Below are positions 40,263 through 48,005 of a stretch of DNA of 50,928 nucleotides, piece after piece; within the stretch, counting starts at the first letter, position 1, and every line of letters starts with the position of its first letter. The notes beneath the pieces were generated by a model, which saw nothing but the letters and a program-made list of their open reading frames with translations, was not told the DNA's origin and made no database searches. The DNA is from Deltaproteobacteria bacterium (lineage in GTDB: Bacteria; Myxococcota_A; Polyangia; HGW-17; SLPX01). The DNA lies in the NCBI GenBank assembly GCA_021162935.1, contig JAGGXR010000082.1, positions 1 through 50,928 on the forward strand, written 5' to 3'. Made by a program: the position numbers and the translations under genes.

Positions 40263-42038
40263 ATGATGAGCAGATTCGTGTCCGTGGTGATTGCTGCAGC
40301 ATTGGGATTCCTTGGAGGGCCGCTGTGGGCAGGTCCGGCAGCACGTTCGGCAGCACGACGGCCGGCGAGATCTGTTGCCAGGCCGGCAGCGCGACCAACC
40401 GCCAGGCCGGCAGCGCGACCAACCGCCAGGCCGGCAGCGCGACCAACCGCCAGGCCGGCGGCACGACCAACCTTCAGGCCGGTTGCACGACCAACCGCCA
40501 GGCCGGCGGCAGGCGGCTGCACTGTCGTCTTAATCAAGCGCATCCGAGCCCTGAACATCAAGGCGCAGGGCGAGTACGATAACTATGATTTCGAAGCGGC
40601 CGGCCAGGACCTCAAGGACGCCATCACGCTGGCCAAAAAAACGGGCTGCACCGGTCAGATGGACGTGGCCAAGTCCTATCTCTATCTTGGTGTGGTGCAC
40701 GTAGAGGGGTTCAAGGACTTTCAGTCGGGCAAACAGGCCTGGTTCAACGCGTTCTCCATCGTTCCCGGTATCCAGATTCCTCGGCGAATGGCGACCCCGA
40801 GGTTACTGCGTTCGTTCCGTCTGGCCAAGCGGATGTACAAGGTCCAGGCCCCCAGGTCGGGCGGAGCGCAGGTCCGCAAGCAGCCTCCCGTTCCACAAGG
40901 GCCGCCCAAGGGGCTGGAACATCTGCCCGCGACCGAGGCTGTCGAGACCCAAGATTTGACCATTACCTGTCGAGTCGCTGATGCCCTGGGCGCGAGTCGG
41001 GTGACCCTCTACTATCGACCTGCTTTTGCCGCTTCCTATCGAACCGTGAACATGACGAAGCAGGGGAAGTGGTCGTGGAAGGGGACGGTGCCGGGCAAGG
41101 ACGTCCGTGGCCGATCCCTGGGATATTATCTGGTGGTTTGGAACGCCCAGAACAAAGCCATTGCAGCATCGGGCAATGCGGCGAGCCCGAACATGGTGAG
41201 CCTCAAGGTTGCCAGTGCGGCCTCCGGCCAGGGACCCGCGGTACCGACCGAAGAGAATCCGTTAATGGGGCGACACGGCCACCACCATCGAGCGCGTCAC
41301 GTTGCGTCGACCGAAGTGGAGATTCCTGGAGCCAGAAAGGGGCGGACCTTTGGCAGTGGCGGCGTTTCGGCCGGCCCGGTCGGATCGAATGGGGGCCCTT
41401 CCCAGGAAAAGGGAGCGCACCATCCTCGTCGCCCCGCGGTGATCATGGTGACGGCCGGCCTCGGGATGGGGTTGGGCCTGCTCAATGGCACCACGGAAGT
41501 GGCCCGCAACGGGTACGATTTTTCCGTGCACCAGAAGGTGCCCACCTCCTTGTCCATGGGCACGCTCTACGGTCAGTTCGGATTGGCCTATATCCTGGCT
41601 CCTTGGGGGCGCCTTGGGATCGTGGCTCGGGTCGGTAAGACCTTCATATCCAAGGCAGTTTACGACGCCGCCCAGGGGAACACGTATGATTGGCTCGTTC
41701 TGGGGCGGTTTCGGTACACCGCTCCAGTCATGAAAGCGGTCAAAAACGTCATGGGATGGCGCTGGTATGCCGGAGGCGGTCTAGGCTATGGCGTCTTTCG
41801 TCATCACGTTCGGGCCAAGGACGTCCAGGTCGAGGAGGGCAAGAAGGTGGACGTAACGGACACCGACCTTGCCAAGGGCGTGGTGCCCAACGGATTCGCC
41901 GGGGTGGAGCTCAATTTCCTCCATGGGTATCTGAACGTTTTTTTGGAACTGAACTACATGGCAGCCTTTGCTTCGGTTCCCGAAGATAATCTCTACTTCC
42001 ACATGGATCTCACTCTTGGCCTGACGAGCGAGTTCTGA
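40263..42038 (+). CDS. Secreted Ala-Arg-Pro repeat protein with a predicted C-terminal outer-membrane barrel (591 aa)
   Basis: ATG 40263, or the adjacent ATG 40266, follows GAGG. The signal peptide (SVVIAAALGFLGGPLWAG) is followed by a basic ARPTARPA repeat tract (about residues 25-83). A helical, TPR-like region comes next (YDNYDFEAAGQDLKDAITLA), then a beta domain (QDLTITCRVADALGASRVTLYYR) resembling a fibronectin/CBM-like fold. A His-rich linker (GRHGHHHRARH) leads to a C-terminal region of alternating beta strands (MVTAGLGMGLGL, LYGQFGLAYIL, WRWYAGGGLGYG) ending LTLGLTSEF with a terminal aromatic residue, as expected of an outer-membrane beta barrel. The ARP tract may bind anionic cell-wall or surface polymers. 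The function is unknown. It converges on alaS. Confidence 0.78.
   Translation: MMSRFVSVVIAAALGFLGGPLWAGPAARSAARRPARSVARPAARPTARPAARPTARPAARPTARPAARPTFRPVARPTARPAAGGCTVVLIKRIRALNIKAQGEYDNYDFEAAGQDLKDAITLAKKTGCTGQMDVAKSYLYLGVVHVEGFKDFQSGKQAWFNAFSIVPGIQIPRRMATPRLLRSFRLAKRMYKVQAPRSGGAQVRKQPPVPQGPPKGLEHLPATEAVETQDLTITCRVADALGASRVTLYYRPAFAASYRTVNMTKQGKWSWKGTVPGKDVRGRSLGYYLVVWNAQNKAIAASGNAASPNMVSLKVASAASGQGPAVPTEENPLMGRHGHHHRARHVASTEVEIPGARKGRTFGSGGVSAGPVGSNGGPSQEKGAHHPRRPAVIMVTAGLGMGLGLLNGTTEVARNGYDFSVHQKVPTSLSMGTLYGQFGLAYILAPWGRLGIVARVGKTFISKAVYDAAQGNTYDWLVLGRFRYTAPVMKAVKNVMGWRWYAGGGLGYGVFRHHVRAKDVQVEEGKKVDVTDTDLAKGVVPNGFAGVELNFLHGYLNVFLELNYMAAFASVPEDNLYFHMDLTLGLTSEF
40380..40505 (+). repeat. 24-bp tandem repeat encoding Ala-Ala-Arg-Pro-Thr-Ala-Arg-Pro
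   Basis: The heptamer AGGCCGG recurs at 40380, 40404, 40428, 40452, 40476 and 40500, an exact 24-bp period. The first three units are almost identical and the later ones carry a few changes (a Phe and a Val codon). It is in frame in the outer-membrane-barrel gene. The unit is expected to expand or contract by slippage in steps of eight codons. Confidence 0.85.
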
Positions 42039-42197
42039 TCCGTCCAAGGCCGCTGTCAGTCGCTCAGTTTTCCACGAGAGAACCAACAGCAGGGCAGAAG
42101 GCCCGGCACTGAGATAGAATGTGTCAGGGGGGGATGGAGCGTCCGGTCGGCGATAGCGTTTGTCAGCGATGGTGCGTTGGTCAGGAAAAGGAGCCCT

Positions 42198-44849
42198 TCA
42201 GGACAGAGCTGCCCGGAGGATTTCAGCGGCTCGATCGAGCGCCTTGGGCAGATTGTCCACGTCCTTGCCTCCGCCCTTGGCAAAGTCGGGCCGGCCGCCA
42301 CCGCGACCGGCGACGAGCGTCGCCGCCTCGCCAACGAGTTTGCCTGCGTGCACTTTGGTTGTGAGATCCTTGGACGCAAAAGCCACGAGCATGACCTTGT
42401 CGCCGTTGGCCCCTGCCAGGAGCCCCGCAACCTGTTGGGTTCCCCCTCGGATGGCATCGGCCAGGTCTCCGATCTGTTTCGGGTTGAGGTCCGAGACATC
42501 GGCCACGATGATTTTGGTTTGGCCCACGGGCTCGGCTTTTTCCAGCAAGGCCTTGCGCCTCGTCTGGGCGTCGAAGGCCTGGGCCTTGGTGCCCGCTTTT
42601 TTGAGGTCTGAGAGCTTCTTTTGGATCTGATCGAGACGACGGGGCAGGTCGGAGACGGATGTGTTCAGTTTTTTGGCCAGGTCTGCCAGGAGCGCCCGAT
42701 GCTCGATGGAGGCCAGGACCGACGCCTGTCGGGTCTTGGCCACGATGCGTCGGACCCCGGCACTGACGGCTCGTTCCGTGACGATCTGGAAGAATCCGAT
42801 TTGGCCCGTGCGTTGGCAGTGGGTGCCCCCGCACAATTCCGCCGAATAATCTCCTGCACGCACGACCCGGACGCGATCTCCGTATTTTTCACCGAACAGG
42901 GCGGTTACACCATCCTTGACGGCTTCGTCGTAGTCCTGGATGCGGATATCCAAGGCGTCGTCTTCTGCGATTTTCTCGTTGACGTCCAGTTCGATCCGTC
43001 TGATTTCCTGGTCGGTCAGGGCCTTGTCGTGGGTGAAGTCAAACCTCAGATATTCGGGATGTACGAGCGAGCCCTGTTGGTTCGCCTGTTTGGACACGTT
43101 GCGGTGCAGGGCCCAATGGAGCAGGTGCGTGGCCGTATGGTTGGCCATGATTGCCAGCCGACGGTCCCGGTCCACTCGGGCGATCACGGTTTCGGGCAGA
43201 GCGCTCAGATTCGCTTCTTCCAGGTTGCCTCGGTGGATCCAGATGTCCCCCATTCGGCCGGTGTCCGTGACGCGAAAGCGAAAACCAGGTGCCTCGATGA
43301 GCCCCAGGTCTCCCACCTGGCCGCCGGATTCCGCGTAGAAGGGGGTCCGGTCCAGGATGAGGAATTCGTTGCCGATGAGTTTGACGAGACGGGCCTTGGA
43401 CGTGACGCCCAGGTCGTCCGAGCCGTCTTGGTCCCAGTAACCGACGAAGGTGGTCGGAGGGAGTCCTTCGAGTTCAGCCGGGTCGAAGAGTTGCTGCTTG
43501 GTGCTCGACGATGCCTTCTTGTGCTCCTCGGCGGCCCGCTGCCAGGATGTTTCGTCGAGGGCGAGTCGTCGTTCGCGGGCCATGAGTTCGATGAGGTCCT
43601 TGGGGAATCCATAGGTGCTGTACAGGTCGAAGGCCACCTGCCCGTCGATGCTCGTCTTTTTGTCTGCTTCGAGCGAGGTGGCGATGGTCTCGAATCGTTG
43701 CACGCCGCGTTCCAGGGTGCGCAGGAAGGATTCTTCCTCGCTGAGCACCACGCGTTCGATGTGGTCCGCCCGAGCAACGATTTCCGGAAAGGTCTCGCCG
43801 AGAACCTCGCATACCGTGGGAACCAACTCGTGGATGAACGGTTCCTTCTTTCCCAGCACCTGGTAGCCGAATCGCAGGGCGCGGCGCAGGAGGCGGCGCA
43901 GGACGTAGCCCCGATCCTTGTTGCCTGGAAGGGCTCCGTCGGCGATGGCCATGGTCAGTGCCCGGATGTGGTCCGCCACCACCCTCATGGCAACGTCCTC
44001 TTTGTGACGTTCGCCGTAGACATGTCCGGTTCGTTCGCCGATGCGTTTGAGCAGCGGCTGGAATAGGTCGGTGTCGTAGTTCGACGTGACTCCCTGAGCC
44101 ACGGCGCAGAGCCGCTCGAACCCCATACCTGTATCCACGTGCCGTGCGGGCAGTGGCTTGAGCGTGGTCGCATCGATACGGTTGTACTGGATGAAGACCA
44201 GGTTCCAGATTTCGATGAATCGGCCACAGTCTCCATTGACGCCGCATTGGTGGCCGGGTATGTCCTTCATGTCGCAGGCATCTGGGCCGAGATCGAGGTG
44301 TACCTCCGAACAGGGGCCACAGGGGCCCACGTCAGCCATTTCCCAGAAGTTGTCCTTGGTTCCAAATCGTAGGACGCGTTCGGGAGGAATGCCGGTCACC
44401 TCGGGCCACAGGTCTTCTGCCTCTTTGTCCGCGTCCAGGCCGAGCGTCTTCTCTCCTCCGAAAACGGTCGCCCAGAGACGTTCGGCGGGCAGTCCCATCT
44501 CGTCCACCAGGAATTGCCAGGACCAGGTGATGGCCTCCTTTTTGAAGTAGTCGCCGAAGGACCAGTTGCCGAGCATTTCGAAGAACGTGTGGTGGTAGGT
44601 GTCCACCCCAACCTCTTCGATGTCGTTGTGTTTTCCCGAGACCCGGATGCATTTCTGGGTATCCGCAGCCCGACTGTAAGGTCTGGTGCCCGTTCCCAGG
44701 AACACGTCTTTGAACTGGTTCATCCCCGCGTTTGCGAACATCAACGTTGGGTCGCCTTGGGGGACGACCGGGGCGGATGGCACGATTTTGTGTCCGCGTT
44801 CGGCGAAGAAATCCAAGAACGCCTGCCTGATTTCTTTGGAAGTTTTCAT
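42198..44849 (-). CDS. alaS: Alanyl-tRNA synthetase (883 aa)
   Basis: A full-length AlaRS: class II catalytic core with FANAGMNQFKDVFLG and FFEMLGNWSFGDYFKKEA, the tRNA recognition region with RRLLRRALRFGYQ, the editing domain with the zinc/catalytic motifs HTATHLLH and CGGTH, a coiled C-Ala linker, and the terminal GRGGGRPDFAKGGG segment. ATG 44849 gives the usual MKTSKEIRQAFLDFF start. It charges tRNA-Ala and clears Ser and Gly mischarging. It is 7 bp downstream of the parvulin-like lipoprotein gene and probably co-transcribed with it. Confidence 0.98.
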   Translation of the reverse strand: MKTSKEIRQAFLDFFAERGHKIVPSAPVVPQGDPTLMFANAGMNQFKDVFLGTGTRPYSRAADTQKCIRVSGKHNDIEEVGVDTYHHTFFEMLGNWSFGDYFKKEAITWSWQFLVDEMGLPAERLWATVFGGEKTLGLDADKEAEDLWPEVTGIPPERVLRFGTKDNFWEMADVGPCGPCSEVHLDLGPDACDMKDIPGHQCGVNGDCGRFIEIWNLVFIQYNRIDATTLKPLPARHVDTGMGFERLCAVAQGVTSNYDTDLFQPLLKRIGERTGHVYGERHKEDVAMRVVADHIRALTMAIADGALPGNKDRGYVLRRLLRRALRFGYQVLGKKEPFIHELVPTVCEVLGETFPEIVARADHIERVVLSEEESFLRTLERGVQRFETIATSLEADKKTSIDGQVAFDLYSTYGFPKDLIELMARERRLALDETSWQRAAEEHKKASSSTKQQLFDPAELEGLPPTTFVGYWDQDGSDDLGVTSKARLVKLIGNEFLILDRTPFYAESGGQVGDLGLIEAPGFRFRVTDTGRMGDIWIHRGNLEEANLSALPETVIARVDRDRRLAIMANHTATHLLHWALHRNVSKQANQQGSLVHPEYLRFDFTHDKALTDQEIRRIELDVNEKIAEDDALDIRIQDYDEAVKDGVTALFGEKYGDRVRVVRAGDYSAELCGGTHCQRTGQIGFFQIVTERAVSAGVRRIVAKTRQASVLASIEHRALLADLAKKLNTSVSDLPRRLDQIQKKLSDLKKAGTKAQAFDAQTRRKALLEKAEPVGQTKIIVADVSDLNPKQIGDLADAIRGGTQQVAGLLAGANGDKVMLVAFASKDLTTKVHAGKLVGEAATLVAGRGGGRPDFAKGGGKDVDNLPKALDRAAEILRAALS

Positions 44850-44856
44850 GAACCGA

Positions 44857-45417
44857 CTACTTGATGCGCTTGAAAACGTAGAATCCGTCCGGGCCCTCGA
44901 CTGGCTGGGAAACCTGTCCCACCTGGAGTCCGAAAACGGGAGTGAAGATCTTGGAGGCTTCTTTTTGGGTCATGGCCGGCGTCTTGCCGCCGTTCGCCTT
45001 CGGCCCATCCGAGTACGTCTTGACGAGTGAGCCGAAGGGCTTGCTGGCCGCCAGATGGACCACCTTGGTTGCCAGGGCCTTGGCCTGCTCCTTCGTGCGC
45101 TTCGCACCATCCCGCACGCCCTTCCAGCCGATGATGAGCATCTGCGCCTGGACCGCCCCGGCTGGGACCTTTTCGGTGGCCGCAGTGGGCTGCGTCCCGG
45201 CTGGTTGGCCCGCCGGGGCCGCCATGGCCGCCTGGTCTGGTTGCATGCCCTGGTCGGTGGCCGTGTCCACCGGAGCCTGCGGCGCTGGAGTGCCGGCAGA
45301 CTTGTCAGGCTGGTTCGCCTTGGTGCCTTTCTTGCCGCAACCGCTCGATGCGACCATGGCGATCACCACGAAAAAAACCGCACCCATTCCCAGTCCACGT
45401 CGAATGTTTTGAAACAT
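44857..45417 (-). CDS. Lipoprotein with a parvulin-type (PpiC) peptidyl-prolyl isomerase-like domain (186 aa)
   Basis: ATG 45417 follows GGAGGA by five bases; the longer frame to 45582 has no support. The signal ends MVASSGC (lipidated Cys). An Ala/Pro/Gln-rich linker is followed by a C-terminal domain with MLIIGWKG, RTKEQAKALATKVV, GSLVKTYSDGPKANGGKTPAM and VFGLQVGQVSQPVEGPDGFYVFKRI, the order of a parvulin/PpiC domain. The usual GGDLGxF stretch is shortened to GGKTPAM, so activity may be weak. It probably assists folding of exported proteins as in PrsA/SurA. It lies 7 bp upstream of alaS. Confidence 0.75.
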   Translation of the reverse strand: MFQNIRRGLGMGAVFFVVIAMVASSGCGKKGTKANQPDKSAGTPAPQAPVDTATDQGMQPDQAAMAAPAGQPAGTQPTAATEKVPAGAVQAQMLIIGWKGVRDGAKRTKEQAKALATKVVHLAASKPFGSLVKTYSDGPKANGGKTPAMTQKEASKIFTPVFGLQVGQVSQPVEGPDGFYVFKRIK

Positions 45418-45807
45418 GATCGTCCTCCAATGATGGCAACGACGGCAGAGAAGAAGAGGGGGTTGGTCCTCGTCTGGTCCAACCGTCCGTTGATCCATTG
45501 CGGACCGTCGTCGGTCCGTTCGTGATTTCCGGTTGGCCGGTCTGCCTGTCCTTGTGCGCTGTGGCGCGAGGCAGGGGGCCACTCATCCAACGCCTCCGCA
45601 TGTACCACGACCGAAGACGTCTCGCAACGCAGGATTGTCCTTCCTCAATCGTCGGATCGTCGGATCATGCGGTAAACAGATAGGGGGCAAAGAATGCAAG
45701 AAGTGTCCATGTGTGGGGAAAATACTTGTATGTCAGAAAGGTTATGCCGGGTCCGGTTCCGTTGGACACCCGTTTTGGGTAGGACCAAAGAAAACAGGAC
45801 AGAGAGC
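45418..45807. other. 390-bp intergenic region with an inverted repeat and one of two direct repeats
   Basis: Between the parvulin-like gene (start 45417) and the end of the protease-like lipoprotein gene (45808) there is no supportable gene. CGGACCG/CGGTCCG at 45501-45518 is a perfect 7-bp inverted repeat with a TCGT loop, about 85 bp upstream of the parvulin start; it could be an operator or a hairpin in the leader. The 68-bp direct repeat copy lies at 45643-45710. I found no convincing promoter pair for the parvulin/alaS operon here. Confidence 0.5.
45643..45710. repeat. Direct repeat, copy A (68 bp)
   Basis: This copy begins CCTCAATCGTCGG and ends AAGTGTCCAT. It matches 47641-47707 at 59 of 68 positions (8 mismatches, one 1-nt gap). 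It lies just after the 3' end of the protease-like lipoprotein gene. No coding role is apparent. Confidence 0.8.
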
Positions 45808-47526
45808 CTACTGGTCCGTTTTGGTGATGGTCAGGCTCCAGCCTTCCATTGTCCCGGGATCGGGTTTCATGTTGTCGACCAAGGTCAAAGTCCACTGACC
45901 GGCGGCGTCCATGTCGGAGAAGGCGTCCACCGTGAATGTCTCGTGGAGGTCAGTACCCAAGTCTCCGCCTCCGGCGCTGGTGCCGTCCCATAGCACGATC
46001 TCCACTCCGTTGTGGGCCAACTTGATGGTCAGGTCGCTAATCCAGGGGTGGGTCACATCCACAGAACAGCTCAAGACCCCGACTGAGATGTTCTGTGAAA
46101 CGTCAATACTGCTTTCCACGCCGTGAGGATCCCCGTCTGGAATCGGAGTGCTGTCCTGGTTGCTGTAGGTGCTCGTGTCATCACACAGACTGCCTTCGGG
46201 GGAAAAACAGTTGGTCCTGGCACCGGATACTCCGTAGATAGAGTTGTAAGTGTAGGCAGAGATGGCATGGAGTATGCCGTTGAAATTAACGGTGCCGTTT
46301 TTTTCCGCGCCCTGGAACAGAGCAGCTATGAACGCGGCGAGTACTTTTGGTTGCGGTGCAGCAGGAGTCTCTTTCACATTGGAAATCACGTCAGTGTGTT
46401 CCCAGCTTCCCTTCCCATCCAAGATGGCGCCCACGTAATATTCGTAGCCCAAACAGCCGTTGAAAAAGAAAATTTGGTAAAAGTCTGGATAGATGTCCCG
46501 TTTCCACAGGTTGCTCGTACCGAAAATCGAGTGCCCGTTATAGATGACGACCTCGTGGGTTTTGATTCCCTGGTCGAAAACAGCGGTGTGTTCGTAGTCG
46601 TCGAGGCCATAGAAATCCTTCGGCGTTGAGACGTCCACCACGAGCTCAAGCCCGTTTTCTGTAGTTCTTGAATAGCGGATGAGACCATCGGGAGAGGTGC
46701 CCCGTTCGAAACCGGCTGCTTCGATCTTCTTACAGAAGGACTCCATACCGCGATAGCCGCGATCGTTTTCCATGGGGTCAGTGGAACTGTCGAAAGCTCC
46801 GAAAAAGGCGATGACAGTGATTGTACCGTCTTTGAGGAGTTGGTCGTATTCCGGGTACCTGACTCCGGCGCTTTCGATCTTCTTGACGACAGTGGCAGTA
46901 AGCGTGCTCTTTTCCAGTTCGCATTCCCGGCGATCCGGGTCCCAAAAATACCAGTAGTCGTCGTCCCAGAGCGCATGGGACGTGTTCGTGGCACAGGTGG
47001 CGCCTGCATGGGTCATGATGAAATAGGGATACCGGGGTACCACTGCTTCGTATACCTTCCCCACCAGAGCCGCAGGGTCCTCCGGCTTGTAGACAATCGC
47101 GTTGATGCCGACGATGCGGTAGTGGGAAAGAGTCGTCACATCCACGTCGCTGCCAACCTGGCTTGCTGGAACCCATTGGCCGTCTATGAGCCACTCCACG
47201 GTCCGGCGGTGATCCGGGACCACGAACTGGGATTCCATGAAGACCTTGAAGTGCCCACGGAGATAAGTAAGCGCGAATTGGGACTGATCCACCGGCCCTT
47301 GGAGAAACTGCCACTTTCCTGGGACCTTGATATCACCTTCAAGGACCAATTCCACTTCGGGAGCATCCGCAATGGTGAGCCAGCCAGAATCCGCCTTCCC
47401 CAGGTTTGTGAAGTCATCCAGAAACGGATTGTCCTCGCCGGTCGGCCCCTGATTCGAGCAACTGCCGAGTACAAGAAGGGGAAATATGAAAAACGAAATC
47501 TTACTCAATTTCCAATTCCTTGGCAT
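45808..47526 (-). CDS. Lipoprotein with a candidate clan-CD cysteine-protease fold and a C-terminal P/Homo B domain (572 aa)
   Basis: ATG 47526 opens a lipoprotein signal ending VLGSC (C23). After a beta-rich region a possible caspase-like alpha/beta unit spans about 235-370: a strand GTITVIAFFGAFDSS, a helix with MESFCKKIEAAGFE, a strand ending EVVIYNGHS (H332) and a strand ending IFFFNGC (C358). His at the end of one hydrophobic strand and Cys at the end of the next is the clan-CD dyad pattern (caspases, CHAT, gingipains). The His-Cys spacing of 26 is short. The C-terminus (about 463-572) is a P/Homo B-type domain (ISDLTIKLAHNG, WTLTLVDNMKPDPGTMEGWS), usually attached to secreted proteases. 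Base composition is visibly more AT-rich than that of neighbours, and the gene sits between two direct repeats, suggesting acquisition. The protease assignment is inferred; the P domain is firmer. Confidence 0.75.
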   Translation of the reverse strand: MPRNWKLSKISFFIFPLLVLGSCSNQGPTGEDNPFLDDFTNLGKADSGWLTIADAPEVELVLEGDIKVPGKWQFLQGPVDQSQFALTYLRGHFKVFMESQFVVPDHRRTVEWLIDGQWVPASQVGSDVDVTTLSHYRIVGINAIVYKPEDPAALVGKVYEAVVPRYPYFIMTHAGATCATNTSHALWDDDYWYFWDPDRRECELEKSTLTATVVKKIESAGVRYPEYDQLLKDGTITVIAFFGAFDSSTDPMENDRGYRGMESFCKKIEAAGFERGTSPDGLIRYSRTTENGLELVVDVSTPKDFYGLDDYEHTAVFDQGIKTHEVVIYNGHSIFGTSNLWKRDIYPDFYQIFFFNGCLGYEYYVGAILDGKGSWEHTDVISNVKETPAAPQPKVLAAFIAALFQGAEKNGTVNFNGILHAISAYTYNSIYGVSGARTNCFSPEGSLCDDTSTYSNQDSTPIPDGDPHGVESSIDVSQNISVGVLSCSVDVTHPWISDLTIKLAHNGVEIVLWDGTSAGGGDLGTDLHETFTVDAFSDMDAAGQWTLTLVDNMKPDPGTMEGWSLTITKTDQ

Positions 47527-47597
47527 GACGGTCTTTCCCTCTCATCGAAAAATTAAACCCAAATTACGATTCATTGAGTCGTATGCAACACAAAAAG

Positions 47598-47626
47598 AGA
47601 ATATGGTTCCGAACTGATTCTGTCAA
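47598..47626 (-). promoter_or_regulatory. Near-consensus sigma-70 promoter of the protease-like lipoprotein gene
   Basis: On the minus strand TTGACA (47626-47621) and TATTCT (47603-47598) are 17 bp apart, a perfect -35 with a 5-of-6 -10. The start codon lies about 70 bp downstream at 47526. It is the strongest promoter match in the window. Confidence 0.7.
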
Positions 47627-47640
47627 GGAGCAGGCAGGAA

Positions 47641-47707
47641 CCTCAATCGTCGGGTCGTCGGGTAATCGGGTAACCAGATAGGGGACAAAGAAGCAAAAAG
47701 TGTCCAT
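47641..47707. repeat. Direct repeat, copy B (67 bp)
   Basis: This is the second copy of the repeat at 45643-45710, in the same orientation, placed just upstream of the lipoprotein promoter. GGACA and TGTCC within it (47683-47705) can pair. The two copies enclose 1,930 bp containing only the lipoprotein gene and its promoter. Confidence 0.8.
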
Positions 47708-48005
47708 ACAGCCGTCTTCGAGATGGCTGCTGTCTCGAAACCAATCTGAGAAATGTCTCAATGATGAGTGGCACTTCTGCATATGCAGTGGATGTCGGTT
47801 CAGATTCGATAGACTCGACTTGGTAAAATAAAAAGTTGTTCATGTATGGTTTTTTGCTTGCAATCGTTATGTCTCAACGATGAGCATGGAGGGATGGCAC
47901 CGGATTCACCGGATTGGTCCGGTGATCCGCTCGTATCGGACCAGATGCGTTCGTGGGGGCGGTCGGTTCCATTGTCATATCAGGGAAAGGTGAGGAACAG
48001 GAACC

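Larger units (their letters stand above)
47527..48005. other. 479-bp divergent intergenic region with promoter, direct repeat and hairpins
   Basis: The region separates the protease-like lipoprotein (minus) from the phosphatase (plus). It holds the near-consensus minus-strand promoter at 47598-47626 and direct repeat copy B at 47641-47707. Abutting the repeat is a hairpin at 47709-47729 (CAGCC/GGCTG with an inner TCT/AGA). A smaller perfect hairpin TGAGA-AATG-TCTCA lies at 47747-47760. An AT-rich stretch at about 47815-47860 probably holds the phosphatase promoter, but no clear -35/-10 pair is visible. No gene can be supported. Confidence 0.55.

Noticed and set aside
40380-40505. CRISPR-like periodicity
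   Set aside because: The 24-bp units are contiguous with no spacers and are in frame in a protein gene.
42621-44066. 481-codon plus-strand frame
   Set aside because: Antisense to alaS, whose identity is certain.
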